From an uncultured Prevotellaceae bacterium (GTDB lineage: Bacteria > Bacteroidota > Bacteroidia > Bacteroidales > Bacteroidaceae): 64,000 nucleotides of DNA. The notes under the pieces are model-generated. The model had not been told where the DNA came from. It worked only from the letters and a program-made list of their open reading frames with translations, and searched no databases. Positions within the stretch are counted from its first letter, which is position 1. The number at the start of each line of letters is the position of its first letter. Positions 34,040 through 43,544 of this stretch are shown here, in pieces. A program made the translations under genes and the position numbers. The stretch is from NCBI GenBank assembly GCA_900318685.1, contig ONLL01000009.1, positions 49,846 through 113,845 on the forward strand, in the 5' to 3' direction.

Positions 34040-35641
34040 TTACATATAAATTGGAACGTGTACAAACTTGTCCCATTTCTTCACCTTGATGAGGAGGGTA
34101 ACCTTTGGTCCATTCGGTTCCTCAGTGATCTTGTCGATAGAGACGCGATAGATATTGTTACGCACCACGCCGAAGTTCATGGCCGTGCCGGGGTTACACT
34201 TCATGTCCTTGGCTGCAAGGATGAGTGCAGTTGTCTCTTCGTCAGTTTCTCCCACCAACTTAAAGGCATCATAGGATGACTGACCTGAGGCATAGCCCTC
34301 GCCTTGATGACGGAGGAAGGTGTATACTACTCGAGGGGCAGCCACGTTGTCATGGATATACAGACCTTCGATAGCGAGTCCGGTAGCATAGTAATACAGA
34401 GGAGAATTGTCGTCAATGGTATTCTCGGTGGCATAGCCCACGATGATATTGTCATATCCGTCCTTCGAGATGTAATTATCGGTGTTATCATGCCAAGTTG
34501 TGCTTAGCTCAACCTTCTTTGCAGAGGCAGCGACAGCAGTTTGCGTCTTCAAGGCATCAAGAGTATTGTTAGCAAGAAAATACGTTGCATAGCTAGGAGC
34601 TGTCTTTGCAGCGTTGGAGTAGCTGTCGAGCACCCAGTTTGTCGTTGTCTCATCGCCCAAATAGATGGGTATCACATCAGTTCGGGAAGCGAAGTTATTG
34701 CCTTCAGAGACACGCTTGACAAAAAACTCGTTGGCACCATTGGTCAGGTTAAATGGAGTGACGTTGGTCACCACAAAGCGGTCGTTGCTGGTAGGCTCGG
34801 TCGTATCTCCCTCCTTCCAAATCTTATACACGTAACCTGGCTTAGAGTAGGTCGTAGCATCATAGGTTGCGTTTGACTTAGGGTAATGTGTGGAGAAATC
34901 GATGCGTGCAGCCAGGCGCTCAATGTGAATGCAACTGAAATGATAGACGTAACGATTCTTCTCCAATATAGTATTCGACTCGTAAAGTGTTGGATTTTCA
35001 AGTGTTATGGTGGCATCGCTTTCTGAAGCCATCACAAAGTCTGTAGCATTGATGCCTACGCCCGTTCCCTGATAGAGGGTCGAAATGACTTTTTCGCGTA
35101 CAACTTTTATTTTATCTCCTACATTGACATCCGGATCGGCATTGGCAACAACGATCACTTTATAGGTTTCTCCTACTTCTAACGAGGTTTCCAGCAGTTC
35201 CTGGTCACCAGTGGTATAGAGCACCTCCATCTCACGCAGTTCAGCCGACTCACCCTCCTTATGTGTATGAGTACCCGTATTATCCATAGGGTATACATCA
35301 TACTTCTTTACACAGCACACCTTGGCATCGTCACTGGTAGTATTGATGCCAGCGTTGTCCTGATAGAAGATCAGTGTGATGTTCTTTACTTCATTCTCAC
35401 GGTTATCACCCTTCTCAGGGCCGTCACCATACTCGCCACCAGTAGGGTTGGCGCGTGTGACGGGACTGTTGCTGGCACTTACCGACACAGTGACATTAAT
35501 ATACTGTGCGGCACTGCTGTCGGCTATCTCGTCATCATATTCCTCCGACATCCACTGGCACGACGATGCCAGCATAGGCAGCAGCGAGACAGCTACAGCC
35601 AGGCGGAGTACCCTGATGGACTTTGAGAGTAGTGACGTCAT
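34040..35641 (-). CDS. Fimbrillin-like lipoprotein (Mfa1/FimD-type accessory subunit)
   Basis: 533 residues. Lipobox in LPMLASSCQW (Cys28). The N-terminal fimbrillin domain contains INVTVSVSASNSPVTRANPT and VKNITLIFYQDN. A conserved mid-segment IHIERLAARIDFS is typical of Mfa-like fimbrillins, in which RLxAR/KID is common. The C-terminus is KVTLLIKVKKWDKFVHVPIY. It follows the anchor gene by 26 bases in the same operon. Expected to polymerise by strand exchange after lipoprotein export and proteolytic maturation. Its exact position in the fimbria is inferred only from gene order. Confidence 0.82.
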   Translation of the reverse strand: MTSLLSKSIRVLRLAVAVSLLPMLASSCQWMSEEYDDEIADSSAAQYINVTVSVSASNSPVTRANPTGGEYGDGPEKGDNRENEVKNITLIFYQDNAGINTTSDDAKVCCVKKYDVYPMDNTGTHTHKEGESAELREMEVLYTTGDQELLETSLEVGETYKVIVVANADPDVNVGDKIKVVREKVISTLYQGTGVGINATDFVMASESDATITLENPTLYESNTILEKNRYVYHFSCIHIERLAARIDFSTHYPKSNATYDATTYSKPGYVYKIWKEGDTTEPTSNDRFVVTNVTPFNLTNGANEFFVKRVSEGNNFASRTDVIPIYLGDETTTNWVLDSYSNAAKTAPSYATYFLANNTLDALKTQTAVAASAKKVELSTTWHDNTDNYISKDGYDNIIVGYATENTIDDNSPLYYYATGLAIEGLYIHDNVAAPRVVYTFLRHQGEGYASGQSSYDAFKLVGETDEETTALILAAKDMKCNPGTAMNFGVVRNNIYRVSIDKITEEPNGPKVTLLIKVKKWDKFVHVPIYM

Positions 35642-35667
35642 ATAATATTTAGGATTTATGGATATTC

Positions 35668-36924
35668 TTAATCAAGTTGCTCATGCTGGGTACGCATAGC
35701 CCAGGGGATGATATGGACATGCGTGCCGATGAAGAGCTGAATGTCCTCCACACGTCCACCACGGATGATGAACTGGAGACGGTAGTCGTATTCACGGTCC
35801 AGGTACTCCTGGTAGTGATAGTAGCGCTCCTGATAGGTGCGGCCACTAGAGAGGATATAAGGCAGGTTGATGCCGAAGACAATCTCGCCCGTAGCTTTCT
35901 TACGGATGAGGAGCACAGCATTCTGTGCCTTGGCAATGTCCTCCTGCTTCAGAATGGCATACTGGTCGTTCTGCACGGAGGCATTCTTGTAGACCAGACG
36001 ATTGAACATCAGGTCGTAGTGGGCTGCAGTCTCGCTGGCCACCTGGTCAGTACCCACGAAAGTGGTGTTCCACTGACGGTAAGGACTGTAGATGAGCGTG
36101 TCAGCAGCATTCGAGAGGTTGTTGCGGCAGTCCACCTGAGAGTTGTTGTCGACAATCTCCACCACGAAATCCTCAGCCAGCACTTGGTTGTCGGCGGGAT
36201 TATCGTTGACGGCACGCAGGGTGACGTTCAGGTGTTTGGTGTCGCGGATGAGGCTCATCGTGGCGTATGTGGGCTCGCCCTTAAGGACGCTCACCGTCTC
36301 CTGGCCATTGGTCTTAATAGAGCCGTCGCGCTGCCAGCTGTATTCGCAACGTGCAGGAGTCAGCATGGCGGGGTAGGACTGCAGGGGATGGTCTGAGGCC
36401 GGCGAGGTCACCGTAGTGAGCGTATGCCACAGCGTGTCGAGTGGAGCGGCACTGTTCACATAGTAGTAGTCGGAAAGAGCCTTTGTCGCCGAATGGTCGA
36501 GGTTGACGAAGAACTGCTGCCACTGGTCGCCGGTGTTGTTACCGCTCTGGCGGTACTTTGCACCTGGCGTCGACAGTGCCTGTGCATAGTTCTTCTGCAT
36601 GGCAACGGCCATGAGGCGATAAGTATGGTCGGGGGCCAGCTCATCCTCAGTGAAGTGGATGTAGCTTCCGTATGTGGAGAGCTGGCCCTCGCCCATGGTC
36701 TTTGAAGCGACAAGTCGCTCCGACTCATCATACACATAGAGTGTCACTGAGCCCACATGGTCTTTAAACATATCAGCCTGCTGAATGTTATAGTCGTAAA
36801 CAAAGTTTACGTACAGTCCGGTCGGGCAGTCGCTGAGGTCTTCTTCCATCCAACCACAGCTAGAAAGGAACAAACCACCAGCCATCAGCAACAGGCTCTT
36901 GTGTAAGATGTGTCGAACGTTCAT
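35668..36924 (-). CDS. FimB/Mfa2-family fimbrial anchor lipoprotein
   Basis: 418 residues. Lipobox in GLFLSSCGWMEED. The motif LSDCPTGLYVNFVYDYNIQQ just after the lipidated cysteine is the hallmark of FimB/Mfa2 proteins, followed by VTLYVYDESERLV. The two-domain beta-sandwich length is normal. The C-terminus GTHVHIIPWAMR resembles the shaft subunit ending. FimB/Mfa2 proteins stay lipidated in the outer membrane, cap the base of the fimbria and limit its length. The gene lies 36 bp after the Mfa1-type gene in the same direction. Confidence 0.9.
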   Translation of the reverse strand: MNVRHILHKSLLLMAGGLFLSSCGWMEEDLSDCPTGLYVNFVYDYNIQQADMFKDHVGSVTLYVYDESERLVASKTMGEGQLSTYGSYIHFTEDELAPDHTYRLMAVAMQKNYAQALSTPGAKYRQSGNNTGDQWQQFFVNLDHSATKALSDYYYVNSAAPLDTLWHTLTTVTSPASDHPLQSYPAMLTPARCEYSWQRDGSIKTNGQETVSVLKGEPTYATMSLIRDTKHLNVTLRAVNDNPADNQVLAEDFVVEIVDNNSQVDCRNNLSNAADTLIYSPYRQWNTTFVGTDQVASETAAHYDLMFNRLVYKNASVQNDQYAILKQEDIAKAQNAVLLIRKKATGEIVFGINLPYILSSGRTYQERYYHYQEYLDREYDYRLQFIIRGGRVEDIQLFIGTHVHIIPWAMRTQHEQLD

Positions 36925-36960
36925 TGTCGTAGGGAATTTACTTTATTGATTAGTTAAATA

Positions 36961-38928
36961 TTAGAACTTAACAGACTGGTTGCGGAGCACCCAAGGAATG
37001 ATGTGGACGTGAGCGGAGATATAGTACTCCTCCTCAATCTCATCATCGGGAGTCTCATTACCATTGACAGGCTCAGGAGTAGCAGAACCCAGCTTGCCAA
37101 TCTTGTCGATTTCCAGAATGTACCAGTTGTCGCGGACTACGCCATAACGGCCGAGGAAGCGAGCATTTGCCTTTGCCTGGTCAGCAGCTTTATCGGTATA
37201 GCCGTAAATATTTGCAACGGTTCCACCGGGCTGCACTTTAAAGGGATTAGCGTCAGCGTTAGCTGTTGCATCGGAAATAGCCTCCCAAGGAGTCTCAAAC
37301 TCACCAAAGTGCTTGATACGGACGTTGTAGTAGGACAAACCACCCTTATAGAGCGACACCTTGTAATCTGCCTTAGCACTGGTAACAGCATCAGCCCAAG
37401 CAGTGGTAAGCGCTGTGGAAAGCGCAGGAACAGTAGCAACTTCAGTATAGGTACCGTCCTCGGTTTCGCACTCAGTAGCAGTGATAGTGTAAGCCAGCTC
37501 ATAAGCAGCTTCATTGCTAGCAGCATCCTTGGTTACAGTAGCAGTGACATTGCACTCTGCCTTGTAGTACTTAGTATTATCAGCTGCCTTCAGCTGAGCG
37601 AGTACGTCAGCCACAGCATCCTCCTTGAACTTGTTGATGGCATAGAGTCCACTTACCTTAGCAGCGAGAGAATTGTCAATCTTATCAGCCTGGTAATAAA
37701 GAGCATCGTTGGAGATGGTGTAGAGATCATTACCATTATTGAACTTTACGCGAAGGGTCACCTGCGTGGTATTAGTCCAAACCTGATTAGCAACATCAAA
37801 CGTGTTCTCGGGGACATAAGCCCTGCCATTCAAGCCAAGCCAATTTTGATCTGCGTCAATGGCCGCAGTCTTATCAAGGGTAGCAGCCTTATCGTACTGG
37901 AGGTCTTTAGCAAAATAGGTGCGATAGACATCACCGTCAGGTGTATGACCGTCGGTCGTAGGCAGCTTGGGGTCAAAGTCGTACTTTGTCACGAAGCGGT
38001 ACTTGTTATTGGTGGTTGTCATGAACTCATTGTAATAAGGCAGCCACTCAGCGATGTTAGCCTGACGTACGTTGTAATACTTAGGCTCCACGTTAATCAC
38101 CTGCCAGCCAGTGATCTCGAAAGGAAGAGCTGTTTCGCCCTCGCCAATGGCAGTACCTAAATTTGCACCCTGCTTAACGGTCACCTTAGCAGCGGAACGC
38201 TCAACGAAGATACATCCAGCAGGAGCATCCTTGGCGGCCTTTTCAGTCTTGGCAATCTTTGTCTGATCAAGCTTGTATGCAGAGATAATCGTTGCGCCCG
38301 TGGGATCGGCACTTCCACCCTGCTTGAGGCTGACGGGAGAGTTGGTCATCATCAGACCGGTCTTAGCAATCACACCTTCGAGCGTGCCGCCGATAGTCTC
38401 GCGATTGTAAATCAACTCGCTGAAATCTTGGAAGGTCGTGTTATCAGCAGGCTTCGTCTTCTGAGCATCGTTATAAGGATTGACAATCACGTAGGCATAC
38501 AGATTCTCTGAGGGGAGAAGCGACAGGTCATCAATCTTGGCAACAGAGACAGAAGTAGAGGTCACACCAGTGCCCTCATCGCCCATAATAGCGGTCTGGG
38601 GCTTATCATCAGGTGCAGCTTCCTGATCATCCTTTTTGAAATCATTTGTCAGCTCCCACATGCCAAGGATAGTGGAAGAAGCTTCCTCATTACCCTTGAA
38701 GAGGAACAGATAAGCAGAATTCACCTTGAACTCGTCCTCCGTACCATTGTTCAGGTCATCGTTGGCACGGGTCGTGGCTGTTGCACTGGGCATCTGGATG
38801 GAGATACCCACAAAGCTGGATCCATTGGTCTCAACAGACGGGGTGACAGTTACCACGTCATCATTCGACGAGCATGCGCCGAACAGCATCCCTGCTGCGG
38901 CGAGTGCGAACAAACTTAATTTTTTCAT
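36961..38928 (-). CDS. Mfa1-family major fimbrial subunit
   Basis: 655 residues from ATG 38928; a GTG two codons upstream is unlikely. Lipobox MLFGACSSND. The N-terminal domain has VGISIQMPSATATTRAND and FKVNSAYLFLFKGNEE; a VERSAAKVTVKQGANLG segment and a long C-terminal domain follow, ending EYYISAHVHIIPWVLRNQSV, typical of Mfa1 shaft proteins. Arginines in the N-terminal region could serve as maturation sites. Alanine- and threonine-rich inserts around residues 420-520 may be variable surface loops. Expected to be the main polymer of the fimbria encoded here. Confidence 0.88.
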   Translation of the reverse strand: MKKLSLFALAAAGMLFGACSSNDDVVTVTPSVETNGSSFVGISIQMPSATATTRANDDLNNGTEDEFKVNSAYLFLFKGNEEASSTILGMWELTNDFKKDDQEAAPDDKPQTAIMGDEGTGVTSTSVSVAKIDDLSLLPSENLYAYVIVNPYNDAQKTKPADNTTFQDFSELIYNRETIGGTLEGVIAKTGLMMTNSPVSLKQGGSADPTGATIISAYKLDQTKIAKTEKAAKDAPAGCIFVERSAAKVTVKQGANLGTAIGEGETALPFEITGWQVINVEPKYYNVRQANIAEWLPYYNEFMTTTNNKYRFVTKYDFDPKLPTTDGHTPDGDVYRTYFAKDLQYDKAATLDKTAAIDADQNWLGLNGRAYVPENTFDVANQVWTNTTQVTLRVKFNNGNDLYTISNDALYYQADKIDNSLAAKVSGLYAINKFKEDAVADVLAQLKAADNTKYYKAECNVTATVTKDAASNEAAYELAYTITATECETEDGTYTEVATVPALSTALTTAWADAVTSAKADYKVSLYKGGLSYYNVRIKHFGEFETPWEAISDATANADANPFKVQPGGTVANIYGYTDKAADQAKANARFLGRYGVVRDNWYILEIDKIGKLGSATPEPVNGNETPDDEIEEEYYISAHVHIIPWVLRNQSVKF

Positions 38929-38987
38929 AAACACTTTGTTTTTAAATGGGTTAATAAATAATTGTTGTTTAATAATATATGTTTCGT

Positions 38988-40466
38988 TTAACGGAGAATC
39001 TCAATAGCCTGGCGGTTGCGGCTCACGTCAAGACCCAGCTGCTGGGCACGATCAAGATGGCGTGCAGCCTCATCATACTGTCCCCGGATGATGCAGAGCA
39101 CGGCACGGGCATTCTCAGCGGCAGAGCCATTGCCGGCATGCTGGAGCAGGGTCTCAGCCTTCAACAGGTCGTGCTGCTGGATGGCGACATTAGCCAGATT
39201 GATATTGGCGGCCTCGTCTTCAGGATAGTAATTCAGGGTGGTCTGCATCACGCGGTTATAGTCGTCAGAGAAGGGCTGGAAGGTCTGTGCCACACGCCAA
39301 AGCTCATGCTTCGACAGCTGGTTGGGCTTGGTGCGATAGATCTGCAAGCACTCCTCGAGGGTGTTGAACTGACGGATGTTGAACGTGATGTCATAATCGG
39401 AGCGGCGCAGGCCGGGATAGACATTACGCAACAGGTAGGTGTAGTCGGCAGGATAGAGCTTCTTCATCCTGGCCTCCGTAGCGTCGGCAGTACGCTCCAC
39501 CTCGCGCTCCTCCTGCAGCAGGAGGTTGCGCACAATGTCGTACACCTCTGTCTTATGAGGAAGCACGTCGCTGCCAAGGCCCTCGATGGCCTCACGCAGT
39601 CCAATCCAGTTCTCAGGAGTAGCCTCGGCAGGAGCGAAGGCACTGGCAGGAAGCTGGTAGTTCTTGCGCAGCCAGTCGGTGAGCGACTGTGCACGGTTGG
39701 TAGCCAGCATACGGTTGTGAGCATAGGGTGACTCAGGCGATGCCCAGCCGTGGATCTTGATCTCCTTGACGGTGATGTTCTTGTCGGCCACCATGATGTC
39801 GAGGGTATCTGTAATCTTACGCAGCTCGCGACGGTTGTCCATATAGTCGGGCTTCATCTCCCAACGGTCTACGACGAAGGTGATGTATGCCGATCCGTGC
39901 AGCTGCAGGTCAGGCTTGTCAGGATTGGGCTCCTGGTTGGCCAGTGCGATAAGCTCGTAGGGATCGGGCTTGGCAAGCGTGCCCAGTGAAGCGAGTTGTG
40001 AGCGCAGGGTGTCGCCACAGCCGCAGAGGTCGCTCTCCATCAGCACCTCGGCAGTCTTATGCCAAGGCTGCATGGAAACGGCATCGGTATAGGCATAGCT
40101 CTGGGGCTGACCGTTCATGCGGCGGATATTGTCGCAGTTGTCAGCATAGAGCGGGTCGATGCCCTCACGCTCGAACACGATATCCTGTGTGCGTCCGCTG
40201 ACGATGAGCGTCTTCAGGCGCTGCTGCTGACTGCCGTCGTTTGAACGGAGGATAGGCGTAAAAGCACGATAGCGGTTGGAGGGGACACGCAGCGAGTCGA
40301 GCACCATATCGAGTGTGATCACAGTGCGGTCGGCGGTGGAAGTAACCTGCATGTTGTTGGCGCGGACCACATTATTGCCATCTTCATCGGCCAGTCGGAC
40401 AGAGGTCTGAGCTGTGGCAGTGGCGGCCAAGGCCAAAAGGGTTGTTGCTATGATGAGTGATCTCAT
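38988..40466 (-). CDS. DUF3868/OmpA-like protein of the fimbrial locus
   Basis: 492 residues. Signal peptide to about residue 20 (ATATAQ). The N-terminal part fits DUF3868 (VRANNMQVTSTADRTVITLD). An OmpA-like domain around 230-300 contains IKIHGWASPESPYAHNRMLA and TNRAQSLTDWLRKNY. A TPR-like tail follows (EDEAANINLANVAIQQHDLL, then KAETLLQHAGN). Such proteins regularly precede Mfa1-type genes, paired with DUF3575 proteins. Probably an envelope scaffold for fimbria assembly or expression. It shares the operon with the barrel-like gene at 40526. Confidence 0.85.
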   Translation of the reverse strand: MRSLIIATTLLALAATATAQTSVRLADEDGNNVVRANNMQVTSTADRTVITLDMVLDSLRVPSNRYRAFTPILRSNDGSQQQRLKTLIVSGRTQDIVFEREGIDPLYADNCDNIRRMNGQPQSYAYTDAVSMQPWHKTAEVLMESDLCGCGDTLRSQLASLGTLAKPDPYELIALANQEPNPDKPDLQLHGSAYITFVVDRWEMKPDYMDNRRELRKITDTLDIMVADKNITVKEIKIHGWASPESPYAHNRMLATNRAQSLTDWLRKNYQLPASAFAPAEATPENWIGLREAIEGLGSDVLPHKTEVYDIVRNLLLQEEREVERTADATEARMKKLYPADYTYLLRNVYPGLRRSDYDITFNIRQFNTLEECLQIYRTKPNQLSKHELWRVAQTFQPFSDDYNRVMQTTLNYYPEDEAANINLANVAIQQHDLLKAETLLQHAGNGSAAENARAVLCIIRGQYDEAARHLDRAQQLGLDVSRNRQAIEILR

Positions 40467-40525
40467 TTCTTCAAATGGTTTATGATAGTGATCGTAGATA
40501 GGCTATATAAATAATGAGTGACTGC

Positions 40526-41119
40526 TTAGAACATGTAGACCAGCGAGAGAGCAGCCTTCGTGGGACCCACGTAGACCTTGTCGCCGTCTTCAATCTTCTT
40601 TCCACAGGTGCCGCACTTGAACTTGTCGTAGTCAATGTAGGCAGCGCCAAGACCGATGGCGGCTTCGATGTTCCAGTGACGAGAGAGGACCCACTGGTAG
40701 CCATAGCTGATGCCGCCACCGATGTACCAGCCCTCGAAGCGATGGTCGCGCAGATCTTTCCAGTAGCCGAAGGGAAGCTTTACGTTGGATGCGTCATACT
40801 CGCCACCAAAGGCATGGATGCCAACGAAAGAACCATTGAAGCGATGGCAGAACCAATAGCGGTACTCGGGATTCAGGAGCCAATGCTTCGCATACTTCCT
40901 ATCCTCGCCGTGACCGAACTTCCAGGCGTTAAGACCATAAAAAAGCTGAACTGAGTGCTTCTTACCTACCCCCATCTCCAAGCCGAGATTGGGAGTGAGC
41001 GTCGCATCGTAGAGCAGATTCGTCTTCAGGGCTACCTGCTGAGCATGACATCGGTCAGGATGGGCAATTGCCAGAATCACGGCTAAGGCCGACACTAGAA
41101 CCATTTTTGTCCAATTCAT
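40526..41119 (-). CDS. DUF3575 outer-membrane protein, first gene of the fimbrial operon
   Basis: 197 residues. Signal peptide ending HAQQ. VALKTNLLYDATLTPNLGLE and MGVGKKHSVQLFYGLNAW, RYWFCHRFNGSFVGIHAFGG, and a final aromatic (LSLVYMF) fit DUF3575, a small barrel-like family found at the head of Mfa-type loci. A CGTCGKK segment near the C-terminus could form a disulfide or bind metal. It lies about 60 bp upstream of the DUF3868 gene and is the most upstream gene after the promoter region at 41286. Confidence 0.87.
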   Translation of the reverse strand: MNWTKMVLVSALAVILAIAHPDRCHAQQVALKTNLLYDATLTPNLGLEMGVGKKHSVQLFYGLNAWKFGHGEDRKYAKHWLLNPEYRYWFCHRFNGSFVGIHAFGGEYDASNVKLPFGYWKDLRDHRFEGWYIGGGISYGYQWVLSRHWNIEAAIGLGAAYIDYDKFKCGTCGKKIEDGDKVYVGPTKAALSLVYMF

Positions 41120-41285
41120 ATTCTTCTATTTAATTGGTTATTCTTTTTTTTCACCTATTCTATATTATAAGAACAGTATCTCGAAGATATCTTTTTCAAA
41201 ACTTTCCTTAACTTTACAGCGAGTACCTGATGGTCCCACCTAGCATATACCCGTTTTATTTGTTAGCGAATCTGTAATTTCGATG

Positions 41286-41293
41286 CAAAATTA
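41286..41293 (-). promoter_or_regulatory. Probable fimbrial operon promoter -7 box
   Basis: On the minus strand TAATTTTG (41293-41286) matches TAnnTTTG. A TTTG lies about 24 bp further upstream, longer than the ideal 20. The 5' leader to the start at 41119 would be about 160 nt. The rest of 41120-41444 is A/T-rich with no gene seen. Confidence 0.5.
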
Positions 41294-41444
41294 CAACTTT
41301 TTTTTGGAAAAATGTATCAAAATTGGTTTCAAATTGTTTATAATATCTATCATTTAACACCTCTTAACAGTAAACCATCGCAAAGCCCCTAGTTTTATCC
41401 CATTATACATAACTTAGCATCCAAAAGTATATAGTTTACGATGC

Positions 41445-41530
41445 GTAACTATATAGGTTAGCAGACGTAACTATATAAGTTAGCTGTCGTAATCATATAG
41501 GTTAGCAGCCATAACTATATAGGTTAGGGC
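41445..41530. repeat. 22-bp tandem repeat, four units, before the CotH stop codon
   Basis: Units of consensus GTAACTATATAGGTTAGC plus four variable bases at 41445-41466, 41467-41488, 41489-41510 and 41511-41530; the last is two bases short, with a degenerate unit upstream (about 41427-41444). The array ends at the stop codon of the CotH gene (41530-41532). Period 22 equals that of the array at 18289. Confidence 0.85.
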
Positions 41531-43431
41531 TACCACCACCAACCACCGCCACCTCCTGGGTCGGTGATGGTGAAGTGGACTTCGATGTTCACCTTGAGCA
41601 AGGTGCCATTATGCGGATACTGCAGCTGCATGGTGACGGTGTGCTCGTCATCCTGGCAGTTTTCCTTGTAGAGTCCGCAGTTCCAGTTCCAAAGGTCATC
41701 AAACACCTCGATATAGACATGGCCTCTGGAGTAAGGGCCGGGATTGCCGTCACCGTCGAACCATCCGCCAAAGACGCCATTGGTGCCATTGGTACCCTCC
41801 GTCCCATCGGTATTCAAGGGTACGATGGTGACATTGGCTTCGTTGAATGCACTTTCGTCGAGTTCCATCAGACTGAGCACGCGGTTCTTGTTGACATGAA
41901 CCTTACGCGACTGGGAATAGCCTGCCGACCACTGCATGGTCACACTCGAAGTGACGGTGCCACAGAAATGCTGTTCAGTGGCGGGCGCCTGGGGAACAGG
42001 TATGTTGGCAATGAGGTTCGTCATGAAGCTGGCACGCCGCTGTAGCCACAGGTGCATCTTCTCTAATTCGGTCTCGAAGTCCATTCCCCGCACGGGCCAT
42101 CGCTGTGCCTCCCGCTCCATCGCCCCATTGCGGAGATGGGCGACATACTTCATGCACTCGTCCCACCCGTGACTGACGATTGAGTCGCTGACGGCAGCCC
42201 ACTGTGCCTTGTAAGCCTCCACAAACTCCGGACAGGCGAAGAGGTCGGTGAAGAACTGCGGCACATAATTGTAGTTGCCGTTGCGCTTCAGAGGATTGGT
42301 GCCCATCACGGTCTCGCGGTAGTTGTAGAAGAAGGTATGACCTGTATACATATTGCCCCAGTCAAAGTCGTAGCCGGCATCGAAGTCCCATAGCGGTCCC
42401 ATCACCCAAGGGCCGTCGCCGTCCTTGTGCATGAAGATAGACCGAGGTGCTGAAAGCTCGACATTGTAGACAAACTCCTGCAACTGCAGGTATTTGATGA
42501 ACGACGGAATGTCGAGCAGTTGCTTCACTTGCGCATAGTCCTTGTCCTTGATGGCTTGCTCAAGCTGCGCAAAGACGGCGCGCACACTGTCGACGGTGTT
42601 GGAGGTGAACCGCTCTTCGTCGGGATATTTCACGCAGAGGGGCATGCGATAAACCTTTGACCAGCAGTTGTCATCGGCATAAGGACTCTCTCCAGGTCCG
42701 TCGTCCACATCAAGGGAGATGAGTATGCCGTGCTCATCGCTCACATCGACACGGTTTTTGTTCTGCTGCACCTGCTCCGTAAGCTGATAGACGCCACGAT
42801 AGTCGCCGTTGACGAAGAGCTCGACATAGCGGGTGTGATTGGTGAAGGGCAACCCCAGCCATTGTCCCGTCTCGAAGACGAAGGTATTCATCATGTCGGT
42901 GATATCACGGTAATTGGCCAGCAGCACCCAGCTCTTGGCTTTTGAAAGGCCCAGCATCTTATGCTTCTCAAGAAGTTTGAGGCGCAGGGGCTTCTTGTCG
43001 TACCAGAGGAAAGAACTGTTGCCTCGTCCTCGCACCTGTGCATTGGCAGAATAGTTGGAGAAGGCACCAAGGCCATTGAGTGAGACATGGCAGTCGGTAT
43101 AGTAATCTCTGGAGGTGATATCCTCGCCATCACGCGTGGTGATGAAGAGCTGGAAGACCTTATAGTGATCCTTCGTCTCTACAAGCGGGTCGTCCTCGAA
43201 GGTGAGACTATCCACATCTTCCAACAGGAAAGCGGGCATGGCAGCCTCGCCCTTGACGTGGAACTGCAGCTCCTTCAGGTCATCGCTGAGGGTGATGTCC
43301 TGTATGCTGTCGATGATGAGGGGTGCATCCCACTGGGTTTTCCACTGGTTGAAATAGACGTGCGTCTGCTGCTGGGCAACGGCAAAAACGACTGTCCAGA
43401 GGGCAGCGATGAGCAACGATAGTCTTCTCAT
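41530..43431 (-). CDS. CotH-kinase family secreted protein
   Basis: 633 residues. Signal peptide to about residue 19 (VFAVAQQ). CotH landmarks: AQVRGRGNSSFLWYDKKPLR, KAKSWVLLANYRDITDMMNT, YVELFVNGDYRGVYQLTEQV, and the acidic WDFDAGYDFDWGNMY, where CotH proteins carry their Mg-binding aspartates. CotH enzymes phosphorylate other proteins (spore coat proteins in Bacillus); in Bacteroidota the substrate is unknown. The C-terminal beta-rich part ends in PGGGGGWWW, an unusual tail directly next to the 22-bp tandem repeats. Single gene with its own promoter, divergent from the MerR gene. Confidence 0.88.
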   Translation of the reverse strand: MRRLSLLIAALWTVVFAVAQQQTHVYFNQWKTQWDAPLIIDSIQDITLSDDLKELQFHVKGEAAMPAFLLEDVDSLTFEDDPLVETKDHYKVFQLFITTRDGEDITSRDYYTDCHVSLNGLGAFSNYSANAQVRGRGNSSFLWYDKKPLRLKLLEKHKMLGLSKAKSWVLLANYRDITDMMNTFVFETGQWLGLPFTNHTRYVELFVNGDYRGVYQLTEQVQQNKNRVDVSDEHGILISLDVDDGPGESPYADDNCWSKVYRMPLCVKYPDEERFTSNTVDSVRAVFAQLEQAIKDKDYAQVKQLLDIPSFIKYLQLQEFVYNVELSAPRSIFMHKDGDGPWVMGPLWDFDAGYDFDWGNMYTGHTFFYNYRETVMGTNPLKRNGNYNYVPQFFTDLFACPEFVEAYKAQWAAVSDSIVSHGWDECMKYVAHLRNGAMEREAQRWPVRGMDFETELEKMHLWLQRRASFMTNLIANIPVPQAPATEQHFCGTVTSSVTMQWSAGYSQSRKVHVNKNRVLSLMELDESAFNEANVTIVPLNTDGTEGTNGTNGVFGGWFDGDGNPGPYSRGHVYIEVFDDLWNWNCGLYKENCQDDEHTVTMQLQYPHNGTLLKVNIEVHFTITDPGGGGGWWW

Positions 43432-43458
43432 TTCTTCATAGGTTTAGCATTCAGCGTG

Positions 43459-43466
43459 CAAAATTA
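43459..43466 (-). promoter_or_regulatory. cotH promoter -7 box
   Basis: TAATTTTG on the minus strand, 27 bp upstream of the start at 43431. It shares a short divergent region with the MerR promoter. Confidence 0.65.
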
Positions 43467-43510
43467 CAAAAAAAGTGGAAGAAAGTGGCGGTTAATTCAT
43501 TTTTTTTGTG

Positions 43511-43518
43511 TAAGTTTG
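43511..43518 (+). promoter_or_regulatory. merR-type gene promoter -7 box
   Basis: TAAGTTTG at 43511-43518. It lies downstream of an alternative in-frame start at 43485, so it fixes the real start at ATG 43545. Confidence 0.7.
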
Positions 43519-43544
43519 CATCGGAAAACAAAAAAGCAAAGACA

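Noticed and set aside
37003-38160. 385-codon plus-strand frame opposite the Mfa1-type gene
   Set aside because: Antisense shadow; repetitive Ser/Ile-rich translation, no start signals.
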